Source: Betaproteobacteria bacterium HGW-Betaproteobacteria-8 | Lineage (GTDB): Bacteria > Pseudomonadota > Gammaproteobacteria > Burkholderiales > Methylophilaceae | NCBI GenBank assembly: GCA_002842135.1 | Contig: PHCD01000017.1 | Span: forward strand, 1 to 23,711 | Direction of reading: 5' to 3' | Length of the DNA: 23,711 nucleotides | Shown here: positions 17,201 through 23,711 of the stretch, piece by piece | Layout of the letters: every line of letters begins with the position of its first letter | How positions within the stretch are numbered: position 1 is the first letter of the stretch | Position numbers and translations under genes: made by a program | The notes under the pieces: model-generated | What the model saw: only the letters and a program-made list of their open reading frames with translations | Told to the model about the DNA's origin: nothing | Databases searched by the model: none

Positions 17201-17327
17201 GGCGATTGCAGTCATCGGCGGCATGATTTCATCAACCTTGCTGACGCTGATCGTGGTGCCTGCTGTATATTCGCTGGCGACCCACGGCCAGCAGCGCTTT
17301 GAAAACAGAACGCAATCCGGTACCTGA
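14259..17327 (+). CDS. RND superfamily efflux pump, inner-membrane subunit
   Basis: A 1022-residue proton-driven exporter of the AcrB/MexB-like group. The expected twelve membrane helices and two large periplasmic loops (about 30-330 and 545-850) are evident from the sequence. The proton relay residues are present: Asp400 and Asp401 in the fourth helix (GVVVDDAIV) and Lys919 in the tenth (LVAKNSILL). The start overlaps the adaptor stop as ATGA, so the two are coupled. No outer-membrane channel gene of the TolC/OprM type lies nearby, so the pump probably borrows one encoded elsewhere. No heavy-metal signature methionines or histidines are obvious, and the substrate cannot be told. A two-gene adaptor-pump operon of this sort is widespread in betaproteobacteria. 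Confidence 0.93.
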   Translation: MNLPEISIKRHVLAWMLSGLLVLLGMISYQRIGVDRFPFIEFPILSVTTNLVGANPDIVDASITSVIETSVNTTPGIEHIASSSSPGVSVVTITFALDKDIDVAYNEVQSRVSQVLRRLPDDVDPPIIRKVETNASPIMWLGLTGDRTPQQLNLYGLNIVKKKLETIKGVGEVRLGGRLDRRIRINVIPGRMAAYNITAEDLITAFNNEHVQLPGGFLVGEKAEQLLKLDLEYHKLRDIAEMIVTFRDGSPIKLKDIAEVEDGLEDQRQLAHYNGQPTVGIGIIKVANANTVAITDEVKRRVDEEIRPNLPAGMFIDISTDDSIFITEIVNSLQEHLIEGTLLAAIIVWIFLRSLRSTLIIATAIPVSLLGAVAVMYFSGFTFNSMTLLALLLLIGVVVDDAIVVLENIFRHREMPNSTAMSAAVNGSKEVAFAVIASTLSLVCIFAPVIFMDGIIGQFFESFAVVVTFGVLVSLFVSLTLTPMLCSRYLRIETQHGRLYKLLDRFFHRMDRLYVESLAWALAHRWKVVLATTLVVLSSGFLFAQVSKEFVPAADEGRFRISFKTPLGSSLEYTETRLNMIEGILAGYPDEIASYFTTIGFGAQGQVNTGNANIRMTDRNERDMSQQELMNRIRQQLEDISGVRAFAAPIAIVGGQRSEKLQFNLSGDNLQQVGNLAKTMQKRLSETPGMGRVDVDIELDLPQLVMTVDRVRAASLGITARDIATAISLYSGGIDVASFNDEPGDGQRYNIRIKARKGSLTQTDDLKKIFLRSSSGELVRLDSVVTFKQSLGAAVIGRFDLQYAATLYASPDIPLDQAVASIDQIASEILPPGYNIRLAGEAEEMTKTINNMVFVFALALVLLYMVLASQFNSFLQPLIVMVAQPLAVIGGVLALVLTGNSLNIFSMIGMVLLIGLVAKNSILLVDLTNQLREKGTDIDDALRQACPIRLRPVLMTSLTVILALLPAALGLGAGSETNGPLAIAVIGGMISSTLLTLIVVPAVYSLATHGQQRFENRTQSGT

Positions 17328-17379
17328 TACACGACGGAATTTCCCGTTGCCAACTGGATAAACCACCAAGGGGAATTCA

Positions 17380-17967
17380 ATGAATAACCGTGTTCAGCAA
17401 CTGTTGGAGCAGATTACAGCGCTAGAGGATGAATTGCGCACCGCGCTTAGTGAACAGCCATCCAGCATCTATTTCCAGATCAAGGGCAAACGCGTCGAAT
17501 TCGAAAAATCCGTGCGGGAAGCGCACAGCAGAATGAAGACCAACTTTTTCCGTTGGCTGGTCATCTACCGCCCGCTCAACCTGATCACCGGCCCCATCAT
17601 CTACAGCATGATCATTCCCCTGGTCATCGCCGACATTTTCATCAGCTTCTACCAGTTCACCTGCTTCCCCATTTACGGCATTAAACGGGTGCGACGCAGC
17701 GACTACATCATCTTTGACCGGCAACAACTGAATTACCTGAATTTCATCGAGAAATTCCACTGCACCTATTGTGCTTACGGCAGCGGCATGATTGCCTACA
17801 TCAGCGAGATTGTGGCTCGCACCGAACAGTATTTCTGCCCGATCAAGCATGCGAGAAAAGTGCTGGGCACCCATGCTCGTTATGCGCGCTTTCTGGATTT
17901 TGGCGAAGCTGAAGATTACGAGGCGAAGCTGGAGGAATTCCGCCAGCAATTGGCAAAAGAAAAATAA
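17380..17967 (+). CDS. Unknown membrane protein with CxxC and CPIKHA motifs
   Basis: A 195-residue protein I recognise only as resembling conserved hypothetical proteins in proteobacteria. An N-terminal coiled-coil-like helix (about 3-25) precedes a hydrophobic stretch (about 58-98) that can span the membrane once or twice (TGPIIYSMIIPLVIADIF). The part after it carries Cys128-x-x-Cys131 in FHCTYCAYG and Cys153 with His157 in CPIKHA, plus Cys95 at the membrane end. This set of Cys and His could bind a metal, iron-sulfur cluster or haem, but the sequence alone does not say. The C-terminus is a charged helix. A strong ribosome site, AAGGGG, sits ahead of the ATG. It stands 52 bases after the RND pump gene on the same strand and converges with the symporter gene. 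Confidence 0.82.
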   Translation: MNNRVQQLLEQITALEDELRTALSEQPSSIYFQIKGKRVEFEKSVREAHSRMKTNFFRWLVIYRPLNLITGPIIYSMIIPLVIADIFISFYQFTCFPIYGIKRVRRSDYIIFDRQQLNYLNFIEKFHCTYCAYGSGMIAYISEIVARTEQYFCPIKHARKVLGTHARYARFLDFGEAEDYEAKLEEFRQQLAKEK

Positions 17968-18005
17968 TGAATGTAAAACGCGACTGCTTTGTAAGGAAGC
18001 TCTGA

Positions 18006-19253
18006 TCAGGATTTACCGGCTTCGGCATTGACCAGCTTATCAACGACCAAACTACCTACCATATCGCCTTCCACATTGACGGCGGTTCTGAAAGTATCCA
18101 GCGCCCGGTCTATCGGCAACAGAATCGCAATTGCCTCGGCTGGCAGCCCAACGGACTGCAGTACCATCACCATGGTCACCATGCCAGCACTGGGAATACC
18201 TGGCGCCCCCATGGCAGCGATCATCGCAGTAAAGAACACGATCATTTGCTGCAACAGGTTCAATTCAATGCCGACCAGATTGGCGATAAACAACGCTGCT
18301 GCCGCTTCATAAAGCGCGGTGCCATCCATATTGATGGTGGCGCCGAGCGGTGCGACAAAACCGGCAATATCGCGCTTGACTCCAAGGTTTTGTTCAACAC
18401 AGCGCATGGTCACTGGCAAGGTTGCCGCACTAGAACTGGTCGCCAGTGCTGTAATGATCGCCTCTCTTGAGCCACGGAAAAATACCTGTGGCCTGACTCT
18501 GGTCACCAGATAAAGTATCAGTGGCAGTATGACCAGGCCATGCAGGAAGGTGGTGCCCAATACGATCGCAACAAACTTGCCCAGACTGGCGAACATCGCA
18601 ATATCCTGGGTCGCCATCAGCTTGATGAGCAATGCCATGATACCGAGCGGGGCGATGATCATGACCCAGCCGACAATACGCATGGTCAGTTCAAGGAATT
18701 CCTGCAGCAGCTGATGAATATGCCGGTAGCGTTCGCCACCCATGACCAGCGCAATGCCGATAAACAGCGCAAAGACGACGACGGCAAGCACATTGTTCTG
18801 CGCAAATGCAGCAAAAGGATTAACAAACAACCTGCCAAGGAACTGCGCGAAGAACTGGGGCAGTGTCAGCTGATCGGCATGGAAACTCTCCATCGCACCG
18901 GCAAACATGGCGATGTACATGCCTTCGCCCGGCTTGAAAATATTGCTGAAAAGCATCGCAATGAAAACCGCAACCATCATTGTCAGCAGGAAATAGGCCA
19001 GCGAAAGTTTCCAGACCCGCTGTATCTGGCCATGTCCCTGCAGATTTGCAATACCCACGGCAATGGAGGTAAATACCAGCGGAATCAGGATCATCTTCAA
19101 AAGATCGATGAAAATCCTGCCCACGATATCGCTGGTATACAAGCCCAGCTTTACGATTTCATTTTCCGGGCCAGAGGTCTGAAAAAGCAGGCCGATAACC
19201 AAACCCAAAACAGCAGACAATAAAATCTGTAGATTCAGGCTGGGAAGTCTCAT
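18006..19253 (-). CDS. Dicarboxylate/amino acid:cation symporter, probably glutamate/aspartate type
   Basis: A 415-residue transporter of the DAACS family (GltP/GltPh fold), with eight membrane helices and two re-entrant hairpins. Hairpin 1 shows the serine-rich TSSSAATLP (272-280), helix 7 the sodium-site motif NMDGT (308-312), and hairpin 2 GAPGIPSAG (349-357). In helix 8, Asp386, Arg389 and Asn393 line up by eye with the GltPh residues that hold the amino group, side-chain carboxylate and backbone of aspartate. DctA-type dicarboxylate carriers lack that Asp, so an acidic amino acid substrate is inferred. Its ATG overlaps the stop of the methyltransferase gene (ATGA), making it the last gene of the DUF3108-DUF3108-methyltransferase-symporter operon. 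Confidence 0.93.
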   Translation of the reverse strand: MRLPSLNLQILLSAVLGLVIGLLFQTSGPENEIVKLGLYTSDIVGRIFIDLLKMILIPLVFTSIAVGIANLQGHGQIQRVWKLSLAYFLLTMMVAVFIAMLFSNIFKPGEGMYIAMFAGAMESFHADQLTLPQFFAQFLGRLFVNPFAAFAQNNVLAVVVFALFIGIALVMGGERYRHIHQLLQEFLELTMRIVGWVMIIAPLGIMALLIKLMATQDIAMFASLGKFVAIVLGTTFLHGLVILPLILYLVTRVRPQVFFRGSREAIITALATSSSAATLPVTMRCVEQNLGVKRDIAGFVAPLGATINMDGTALYEAAAALFIANLVGIELNLLQQMIVFFTAMIAAMGAPGIPSAGMVTMVMVLQSVGLPAEAIAILLPIDRALDTFRTAVNVEGDMVGSLVVDKLVNAEAGKS

Positions 19254-20680
19254 GCCGGTTTGGCCATTTTCTTCGCTGGCTTCCTGGCCGGTTTCTTCTC
19301 GCCGGCTTTACTGGCTTTCTTTAACTTTGCCGGTACTTCAACTGGCGTTTCTGCCTCTATTGTTTCTTCATCTTTTGCTTTTTCAGCCTTGATTTCAGCC
19401 TTGGGCTCAAGCACTTTTCCGGCCGGTTTTTTCTCGAAGACCGCGGCAAAAAAACCATCGGTTTGATGCAGATGCGGGAACAGTTTGAAGTAATCGCCGG
19501 TATCGAGTGCAATATGCTGCTGCGCCAGAATCCCGCTAGCCGGCAGCAGGCTGAACTCAGGGTGCGTTTCCAGGAAAGCCTCGGCAATCAGTTCATTCTC
19601 GTCCTGCAACAGGCTGCAGGTGGCATAAACCAGGCGGCCGCCTTCCTTCACCAGTCGTGCGGCACGATCCAGTATCGAAGCCTGCTTCACCGTCAGCTCA
19701 CTGATATCCCGCTGGGTCTGGCGCCATTTCAGGTCAGGATTCCGCCGCAACGTACCCAGCCCGCTGCAGGGCGCATCGACCAGCACGCGATCGAACTTGG
19801 CCTGCAGGCGTTTCAGTTTCGGGTCCTGCTCGCTGCTGATAAGCTGGCTGTGCAGATTGGAAAGTCCCGAGCGTTTCAGCCTTTGCCCCAGATTGGACAA
19901 GCGTTTTTCAGACACATCGAAGGCGTACAAGCGGCCGGAATTGCGCATGAGCGCGCCCATGGCCAGCGTCTTACCGCCAGCACCTGCACAGAAATCCGCC
20001 ACCATTTCTCCGCGACGCGGCGCCACCAGATGCGCCAGCAACTGGCTACCCTCGTCCTGCACCTCGATCTTGCCGTCAGTAAAGAAAGGATGACGGCTGA
20101 TGGTCATTTTTTGCGCCATACGAAGACCAATCGGCGAATAAGGGGTGATAGCAATATCAGCCGATTCGCTCAGGAACCTTTGCAAGACATCTTCACGCGT
20201 GGCCTTGATGGTATTCACGCGCAGGTCCAGGCTGGCTGGTTGATGCATGCTGCGGGCAATGGTCAGGGCTTCAGCTTCGCCATATTGCTCGCTCAGTTTC
20301 TGCCACAGCCATTCGGGCAGGTCTGCCTGTTGTGCCGGAGTCTGGCCTTCGGTCGACCTGGCCTTGATTTCCTGTGCCCATTCCTTCTGCTGCTTGTTCA
20401 GGCTGGCATCCAGATCACGCAGGCTCATGCCCTGCACACGCAGCAACAGGGCCAGCAGCAATTTGCGCGGGTCCTCGCCGTCCGTCAGATGTACCAGCAA
20501 AGCCTTGCGACGCAGGACGCCATACACCGACTCGGCCACGAAAGCACGGTCCTTGTTACCCAGCTCGCGATTCTGGCGAAAAAAAGCGCCGAGCTTGGCA
20601 TCCGCCGGGCCGGGGTTATTCATGACATCGGCCAGCGCCATGCCAGCCAGTCGCATCAAATTGGGATCGACTCTCATCAT
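19250..20680 (-). CDS. RsmB/NOP family rRNA (cytosine-C5) methyltransferase
   Basis: A 476-residue SAM-dependent RNA methyltransferase of the RsmB (Sun)/NOP2 family, which makes 5-methylcytosine in rRNA. The Rossmann domain begins near 205; motif I is ADFCAGAGGKT (228-238), and the two catalytic cysteines are Cys305 in DAPCSGLG and Cys355 in YATCSLLQ. The N-terminal 200 residues look like a degenerate NusB-like region rather than a clear NusB domain. From about 416 the C-terminus is a Lys/Ala/Glu-rich disordered tail that core RsmB lacks, so this may be a paralogue rather than true RsmB; the target base is not certain. The start overlaps the DUF3108 stop (ATGA, two Met codons in a row) and the stop overlaps the symporter start. 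Confidence 0.9.
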   Translation of the reverse strand: MMRVDPNLMRLAGMALADVMNNPGPADAKLGAFFRQNRELGNKDRAFVAESVYGVLRRKALLVHLTDGEDPRKLLLALLLRVQGMSLRDLDASLNKQQKEWAQEIKARSTEGQTPAQQADLPEWLWQKLSEQYGEAEALTIARSMHQPASLDLRVNTIKATREDVLQRFLSESADIAITPYSPIGLRMAQKMTISRHPFFTDGKIEVQDEGSQLLAHLVAPRRGEMVADFCAGAGGKTLAMGALMRNSGRLYAFDVSEKRLSNLGQRLKRSGLSNLHSQLISSEQDPKLKRLQAKFDRVLVDAPCSGLGTLRRNPDLKWRQTQRDISELTVKQASILDRAARLVKEGGRLVYATCSLLQDENELIAEAFLETHPEFSLLPASGILAQQHIALDTGDYFKLFPHLHQTDGFFAAVFEKKPAGKVLEPKAEIKAEKAKDEETIEAETPVEVPAKLKKASKAGEKKPARKPAKKMAKPA

Positions 20681-21771
20681 TGAAGTAATTCTGTATTGAT
20701 ATTGCTGACTACTTGTTCGATCACACTGCCATCCTTTTCTGTTTTACGTATTTTCACTGGCAAGTAGTTGTATTCCAACGCAAGCCAAAGTTCGGTTTTT
20801 TCATCGCCATCATCATTGATATTCTCAATATGCATGGCGCGCATCACGCCCATTTTAGTCATCAAATCCTCTTCGCCGACAAAACTGTAGCCATACGCCT
20901 TAATGCGTTTGCCGTTGGTGATGTTCAATTGCATCTCCTGCAAAGGCGGCACAAACATGAATTGATACATGAAGCTGACCAGATCCTGCGCATCCCTGGG
21001 CAGGCGCGCAGTCTTGATTCCCTTCTCGGTCTCCAGGCTAAGACTGCGATTCTCCCAGTCAAAAATTGCGCGCTGTGCCTTGCCTGATTTTCCGTACTGG
21101 TAAAGAAAATTCTGCGGCTGCAACCCTTTTTCGGTCACCAGGCCTTCACTACGCTGAGTCAGATTGCCGGAAATAAAGAGGGAGGCAAAACCCTTGGCCT
21201 CGCTCACGCTTTCCAGTAGATAGGTGCCATCCCCTCTGGCAATGTAACGGATTCTGGTCTGCCCGACCTTGTAGCCATCGATGCCACGCAATATTTCAAA
21301 CTCACTCTCGACAAAATTGAGCGGCGGCGCTTCTTCCTCAATCAGGCTTACTGCAGGTACAGGCTCCAGTTCCGGTTCCGGCGCGGCAAGCACTTCTGCA
21401 GGCTCATCGACTGTTGTTTCGTCACCGGCAAACTCCTGCGGCGAAGTTTCCACGACCGGTTCAACCGCTGGCATCTCTTCCACTGGTGTTACTGCAGGCG
21501 GCTCCGGCTCCGGCTCTGGTGCAGGTTCTTCTGTTTTCTCTGGCTCCGGCTTGTCTGCAAGCGGGATTTCGGGTTCTACCGGTTCGGGCGGAGGACTCTT
21601 TACCAACTCCGCAAACCTGACCTTGACTACATCCCTTTCCGGCTCAAACATGGAAAGATCTACATGCAGGAAACCAAGCAAAAACAAATGCAGCAATACA
21701 GAGAACAATAGCGCAAGTACAACGCGCCAAACCGCTGGATTACCCTGCAATGCAGTCCATCTATTCAGCAT
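20677..21771 (-). CDS. DUF3108 protein with TonB-like N-terminal anchor and acidic Pro-rich linker
   Basis: A 364-residue protein in three parts. First, a membrane helix (about 17-36) contains Ser24-x-x-x-His28, the pattern found in the TonB membrane segment. Second, a long linker (about 58-152) is dominated by Pro, Glu and Ala, with many EP pairs and no balancing KP repeats. Third, a DUF3108-type domain (about 154-364) contains YQFMFVPP and LPVKI, shared with the neighbouring smaller protein. The domain is therefore expected in the periplasm on a flexible tether. It overlaps the preceding DUF3108 gene by 11 bases and the methyltransferase gene by 4. No exbB or exbD is nearby. It may work with outer-envelope partners, but its function is unknown. 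TonB itself is unlikely, since the usual C-terminal TonB domain is missing. Confidence 0.85.
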   Translation of the reverse strand: MLNRWTALQGNPAVWRVVLALLFSVLLHLFLLGFLHVDLSMFEPERDVVKVRFAELVKSPPPEPVEPEIPLADKPEPEKTEEPAPEPEPEPPAVTPVEEMPAVEPVVETSPQEFAGDETTVDEPAEVLAAPEPELEPVPAVSLIEEEAPPLNFVESEFEILRGIDGYKVGQTRIRYIARGDGTYLLESVSEAKGFASLFISGNLTQRSEGLVTEKGLQPQNFLYQYGKSGKAQRAIFDWENRSLSLETEKGIKTARLPRDAQDLVSFMYQFMFVPPLQEMQLNITNGKRIKAYGYSFVGEEDLMTKMGVMRAMHIENINDDGDEKTELWLALEYNYLPVKIRKTEKDGSVIEQVVSNINTELLQ

Positions 21772-22465
21772 GCAAACTGGTTAACACCTGCTCGATAACA
21801 CCCTTGTCATCCCGCGTCACAAGCTTGACCGGAAGAAAATAGCTGGCCTTGCCGCCGAGCCAGAGCTCCTTGCTTTCATCATCCGCCTCAGCGCTGGCAT
21901 CCTGCAGGTGTATGGCTTTGTAAGTTCCAGACGGCACTGTGACCGGTACATCACGGCCAGCGACACGATACTCGTATTGCTTCAGTTTCTTGCCGGTGGT
22001 GACAGGCAGCTTGAATGCATCCCCCTGCGGCTGCACAAACATGAACTGATATATCAGGCTGCTGATGTCCTGAGTATCCGGTTTCAAGGCTGCACTTACC
22101 GGTTTGCCTTTCACCTTCATGTTCAGCACATTGTTGGCCCAATCGAAATCCGCAAACAGTGAACGCTTGGCCTCATTGCCCTGGTGTGACTCGAAATGCA
22201 GCGGCCTGAGACCGGCCTCACTCACCTCGCCTTCACTCAGCAGGCGGCGCACCCCAAACAGCGCATAGACGCCAATACCCCGGGTTTCGCTTTCTATGCG
22301 GTATTTCCCGTTTTCTTCGGTATAGGTTTCACTGATGTTGGCAAACGGCTGGCCATTGCGCGTCGCTTCATAAGTCACAGTCAGCGATTTTGGTGCAGCC
22401 AGCGCCAAGGATTGTGCCACCAGCAGAAATCCGATTACCACCAATTTTGCCAGAACATGCTGCAT
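21761..22465 (-). CDS. DUF3108 secreted protein
   Basis: A 234-residue exported protein with a signal peptide (about 1-23, ending ALA) and a DUF3108-type domain filling the rest. It shares several blocks with the downstream larger protein: YQFMFVQP (P in the other), KELWLGG against TELWLAL, LPVKL, and GVIEQV near the end, so the two are tandem paralogues. The fold is probably a periplasmic beta-rich domain; no catalytic residues can be recognised. The gene follows purM after 79 bases on the same strand, and its end overlaps the larger DUF3108 gene by 11 bases (stop TAG inside the next start region). It is likely the first gene of the four-gene minus-strand operon unless cotranscribed with purM. 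Confidence 0.87.
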   Translation of the reverse strand: MQHVLAKLVVIGFLLVAQSLALAAPKSLTVTYEATRNGQPFANISETYTEENGKYRIESETRGIGVYALFGVRRLLSEGEVSEAGLRPLHFESHQGNEAKRSLFADFDWANNVLNMKVKGKPVSAALKPDTQDISSLIYQFMFVQPQGDAFKLPVTTGKKLKQYEYRVAGRDVPVTVPSGTYKAIHLQDASAEADDESKELWLGGKASYFLPVKLVTRDDKGVIEQVLTSLHAE

Positions 22466-22544
22466 GCTTAACCTCTTATTTCGACGTAGGAATCAGCTAA
22501 CGTTCGAACCATGCATCCGGTTGGCGATGTTGTGCAAAGTCGCT

Positions 22545-23606
22545 TCAAACGACGATGGTCGGCGCTTCACCGGCAGCCTGCGCACGGATACGGCCGATCA
22601 CGGCCACCTGTTCGCCTTCGGCTTCCAGCAACTGTCTGGCCGCTGCGGCATCCTGCTCGGCCACAATGACCACCATACCGATACCGCAATTGAAAGTGCG
22701 ATGCATTTCATCATCCGTCACATTTCCTTGCGCCTGCAGCCAGTTGAAAAGCGGCGGCATCTCCCAGCTGCCCTTCTTCACCTCGGCAGTCAGGCCGGCA
22801 GGCAATACACGCGGCACATTCTCGGTAATGCCGCCGCCGGTGATATGCGCCATGCCCTTGACCTTGAGCGCGGCAATCAGCTTGAGCAGGGATTTGACAT
22901 AGATACGGGTTGGCGCCATGACCACATCGCGGAACGGCTTGCCATGAAAGTTGCTGTCCATGTCGACACCGGATTTTTCAATCAGCTTGCGGATCAGCGA
23001 ATACCCGTTGGAATGGGCGCCGCTCGATGCCAGCCCGAGCAGCACATCACCCTCGGCGATGCTGCTGCCATCGATGATGGATTCCTTGTCGACCGCACCG
23101 ACGACAAAACCTGCCAGGTCGTATTCACCGGCCGGGTACATGCCCGGCATCTCGGCGGTCTCGCCGCCGACCAGCGCACAGCCGGCTTGCTCGCAGCCAT
23201 GGGCAATGCCCTTGATGACCTCGGCCGCGGTGCCGACTTCCAGCTTACCGCAGGCAAAATAATCGAGGAAAAAGAGTGGTTCAGCGCCCTGCACCAGAAT
23301 GTCATTAACGCTCATGGCCACCAGGTCGATACCGACGGTGTCATGCTTGTCCAGCTGGAACGCCAGCTTGAGTTTGGTACCGACGCCATCCGTGCCGGAT
23401 ACCAGCACCGGGTTCTTGAACTTCTTCGGCATTTCGAACAGGGAACCGAAACCGCCGATACCGCCCATGACTTCCGGCCGCATGGTGCGTTTGGCAAACG
23501 GCTTGATCTGCTCAACCAGCGCGTCGCCAGCCTCTATATCGACGCCGGCATCACGATAACTGATCGAAGTTTTTGCCGCATCACCGTTTGAAGAATTAGA
23601 ATTCAA
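22545..23606 (-). CDS. purM: Phosphoribosylformylglycinamidine cyclo-ligase (AIR synthetase)
   Basis: A cytosolic purine-synthesis enzyme that closes the imidazole ring of AIR using ATP. The family signatures are present: SYRDAGVDI near the N-terminus, [12 protein letters not shown], and [11 protein letters not shown], and the length of 353 residues from the TTG at 23606 is close to E. coli PurM (345). The frame also opens at ATG 23654, which would add 16 residues ([11 protein letters not shown]...) that do not look like PurM and would leave only 23 bases to the divergent gene; the TTG start is therefore preferred, though neither has a strong ribosome site. purN, which often follows purM, is missing here; DUF3108 genes follow instead. 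Confidence 0.95.
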   Translation of the reverse strand: MNSNSSNGDAAKTSISYRDAGVDIEAGDALVEQIKPFAKRTMRPEVMGGIGGFGSLFEMPKKFKNPVLVSGTDGVGTKLKLAFQLDKHDTVGIDLVAMSVNDILVQGAEPLFFLDYFACGKLEVGTAAEVIKGIAHGCEQAGCALVGGETAEMPGMYPAGEYDLAGFVVGAVDKESIIDGSSIAEGDVLLGLASSGAHSNGYSLIRKLIEKSGVDMDSNFHGKPFRDVVMAPTRIYVKSLLKLIAALKVKGMAHITGGGITENVPRVLPAGLTAEVKKGSWEMPPLFNWLQAQGNVTDDEMHRTFNCGIGMVVIVAEQDAAAARQLLEAEGEQVAVIGRIRAQAAGEAPTIVV

Positions 23607-23677
23607 CTGCGCTCTCGCTTTCCACTCAAAAATACAACAAGATAAATCATCCATTTGAAGGCATAATTTTACCCGAT

Positions 23678-23711
23678 ATGACGACCAAACGAGAAAACCA
23701 ATTGCCTGATT
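23678..23711 (+). CDS. Start of a divergent gene cut by the window edge (possibly AI-2E/PerM transporter)
   Basis: An ATG at 23678 opens a frame of 11 codons, [11 protein letters not shown], to the right edge. The hydrophilic N-terminus diverging from purM recalls the AI-2E family permease gene that often lies between purM and hda in betaproteobacteria. That is a guess from gene order; the visible residues are too few to prove it or even that this is a real start. No clear ribosome site is seen ahead of it. Confidence 0.35.
   Translation, partial: MTTKRENQLPD

Noticed and set aside
17328..17379. Possible terminator after the RND pump (ACGG...CCGT)
   Set aside because: The stem is only four base pairs and has no T-tract.
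17968..18005. Expected terminator between the convergent unknown protein and symporter genes
   Set aside because: No inverted repeat with a T-tract is visible in the 38-base gap.
19463..20683. Long plus-strand open frame of 406 codons opposite the methyltransferase gene
   Set aside because: It is the antisense shadow of a gene with clear catalytic motifs; its translation has no recognisable domain and is a by-product of codon usage.
21281..21784. Plus-strand Ser/Gly-rich frame opposite the DUF3108 linker
   Set aside because: The low-complexity Ser/Gly composition is the reverse complement of the Pro/Glu/Ala-rich linker codons, not a separate gene.
22466..22544. Palindrome GTTCGAAC between purM and the first DUF3108 gene
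   Set aside because: An eight-base palindrome without loop or T-tract; it may be chance, and nothing else supports an operator or terminator.
22464..23591. Long plus-strand open frame of 375 codons opposite purM
   Set aside because: It mirrors purM, a certain gene; composition (rich in His, Gln, Arg) is typical of an antisense frame.

Overview
This window looks like a piece of chromosomal core genome from a betaproteobacterium, most likely of the Nitrosomonadales (Gallionella/Sideroxydans or methylophile relatives). That placement is inference from protein resemblance and gene order: divergent pepA and lptFG, holC behind pepA, a sigma factor-DUF3619-DUF3106-RDD cluster, a PP0621 protein-pilS-pilR-ampD run, and purM near paired DUF3108 genes and an RsmB-like methyltransferase. 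I see no insertion sequence, phage gene, tRNA, rRNA or CRISPR array. Coding density is very high and no gap between genes reaches 300 bases.

Layout. (1) 1-1023: 3' part of topA, ending at a symmetric bidirectional terminator that faces pbpG on the minus strand. (2) 2255-2635: a lone gcvH, convergent with a minus-strand operon pepA-holC-small unknown protein. (3) 5096-7255: lptF-lptG, the permease pair of lipopolysaccharide export, diverging from pepA. (4) 7272-9194, minus strand: an ECF-like sigma factor, a one-TM DUF3619 protein, a secreted repeat protein (DUF3106) and an RDD membrane protein, arranged like an envelope-sensing sigma/anti-sigma module. (5) 9367-13066: PP0621-family protein, pilS, pilR and ampD, every junction overlapping. 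(6) 13144-17327: a lipoprotein membrane-fusion protein and an RND pump, then a cysteine-containing membrane protein of unknown function (17380-17967). (7) 18006-22465, minus strand: two DUF3108 proteins, an RsmB/NOP RNA methyltransferase and a glutamate-type symporter, all with overlapping ends. (8) purM on the minus strand, and the first codons of a divergent gene at the right edge.

A cell-envelope theme runs through the window: peptidoglycan trimming (PbpG) and recycling (AmpD), LPS export (LptFG), efflux (MFP/RND), a pilus two-component system (PilSR), and a probable envelope-responsive sigma module. The items most worth a second look are: the sigma/DUF3619/DUF3106 module, whose DUF3106 protein is six 18-residue repeats; the tandem DUF3108 pair, one copy of which carries a TonB-like membrane anchor with an SxxxH motif; PilR, whose normally near-invariant GAFTGA loop reads GALAGT; and the unknown CxxC/CPIKHA membrane protein.
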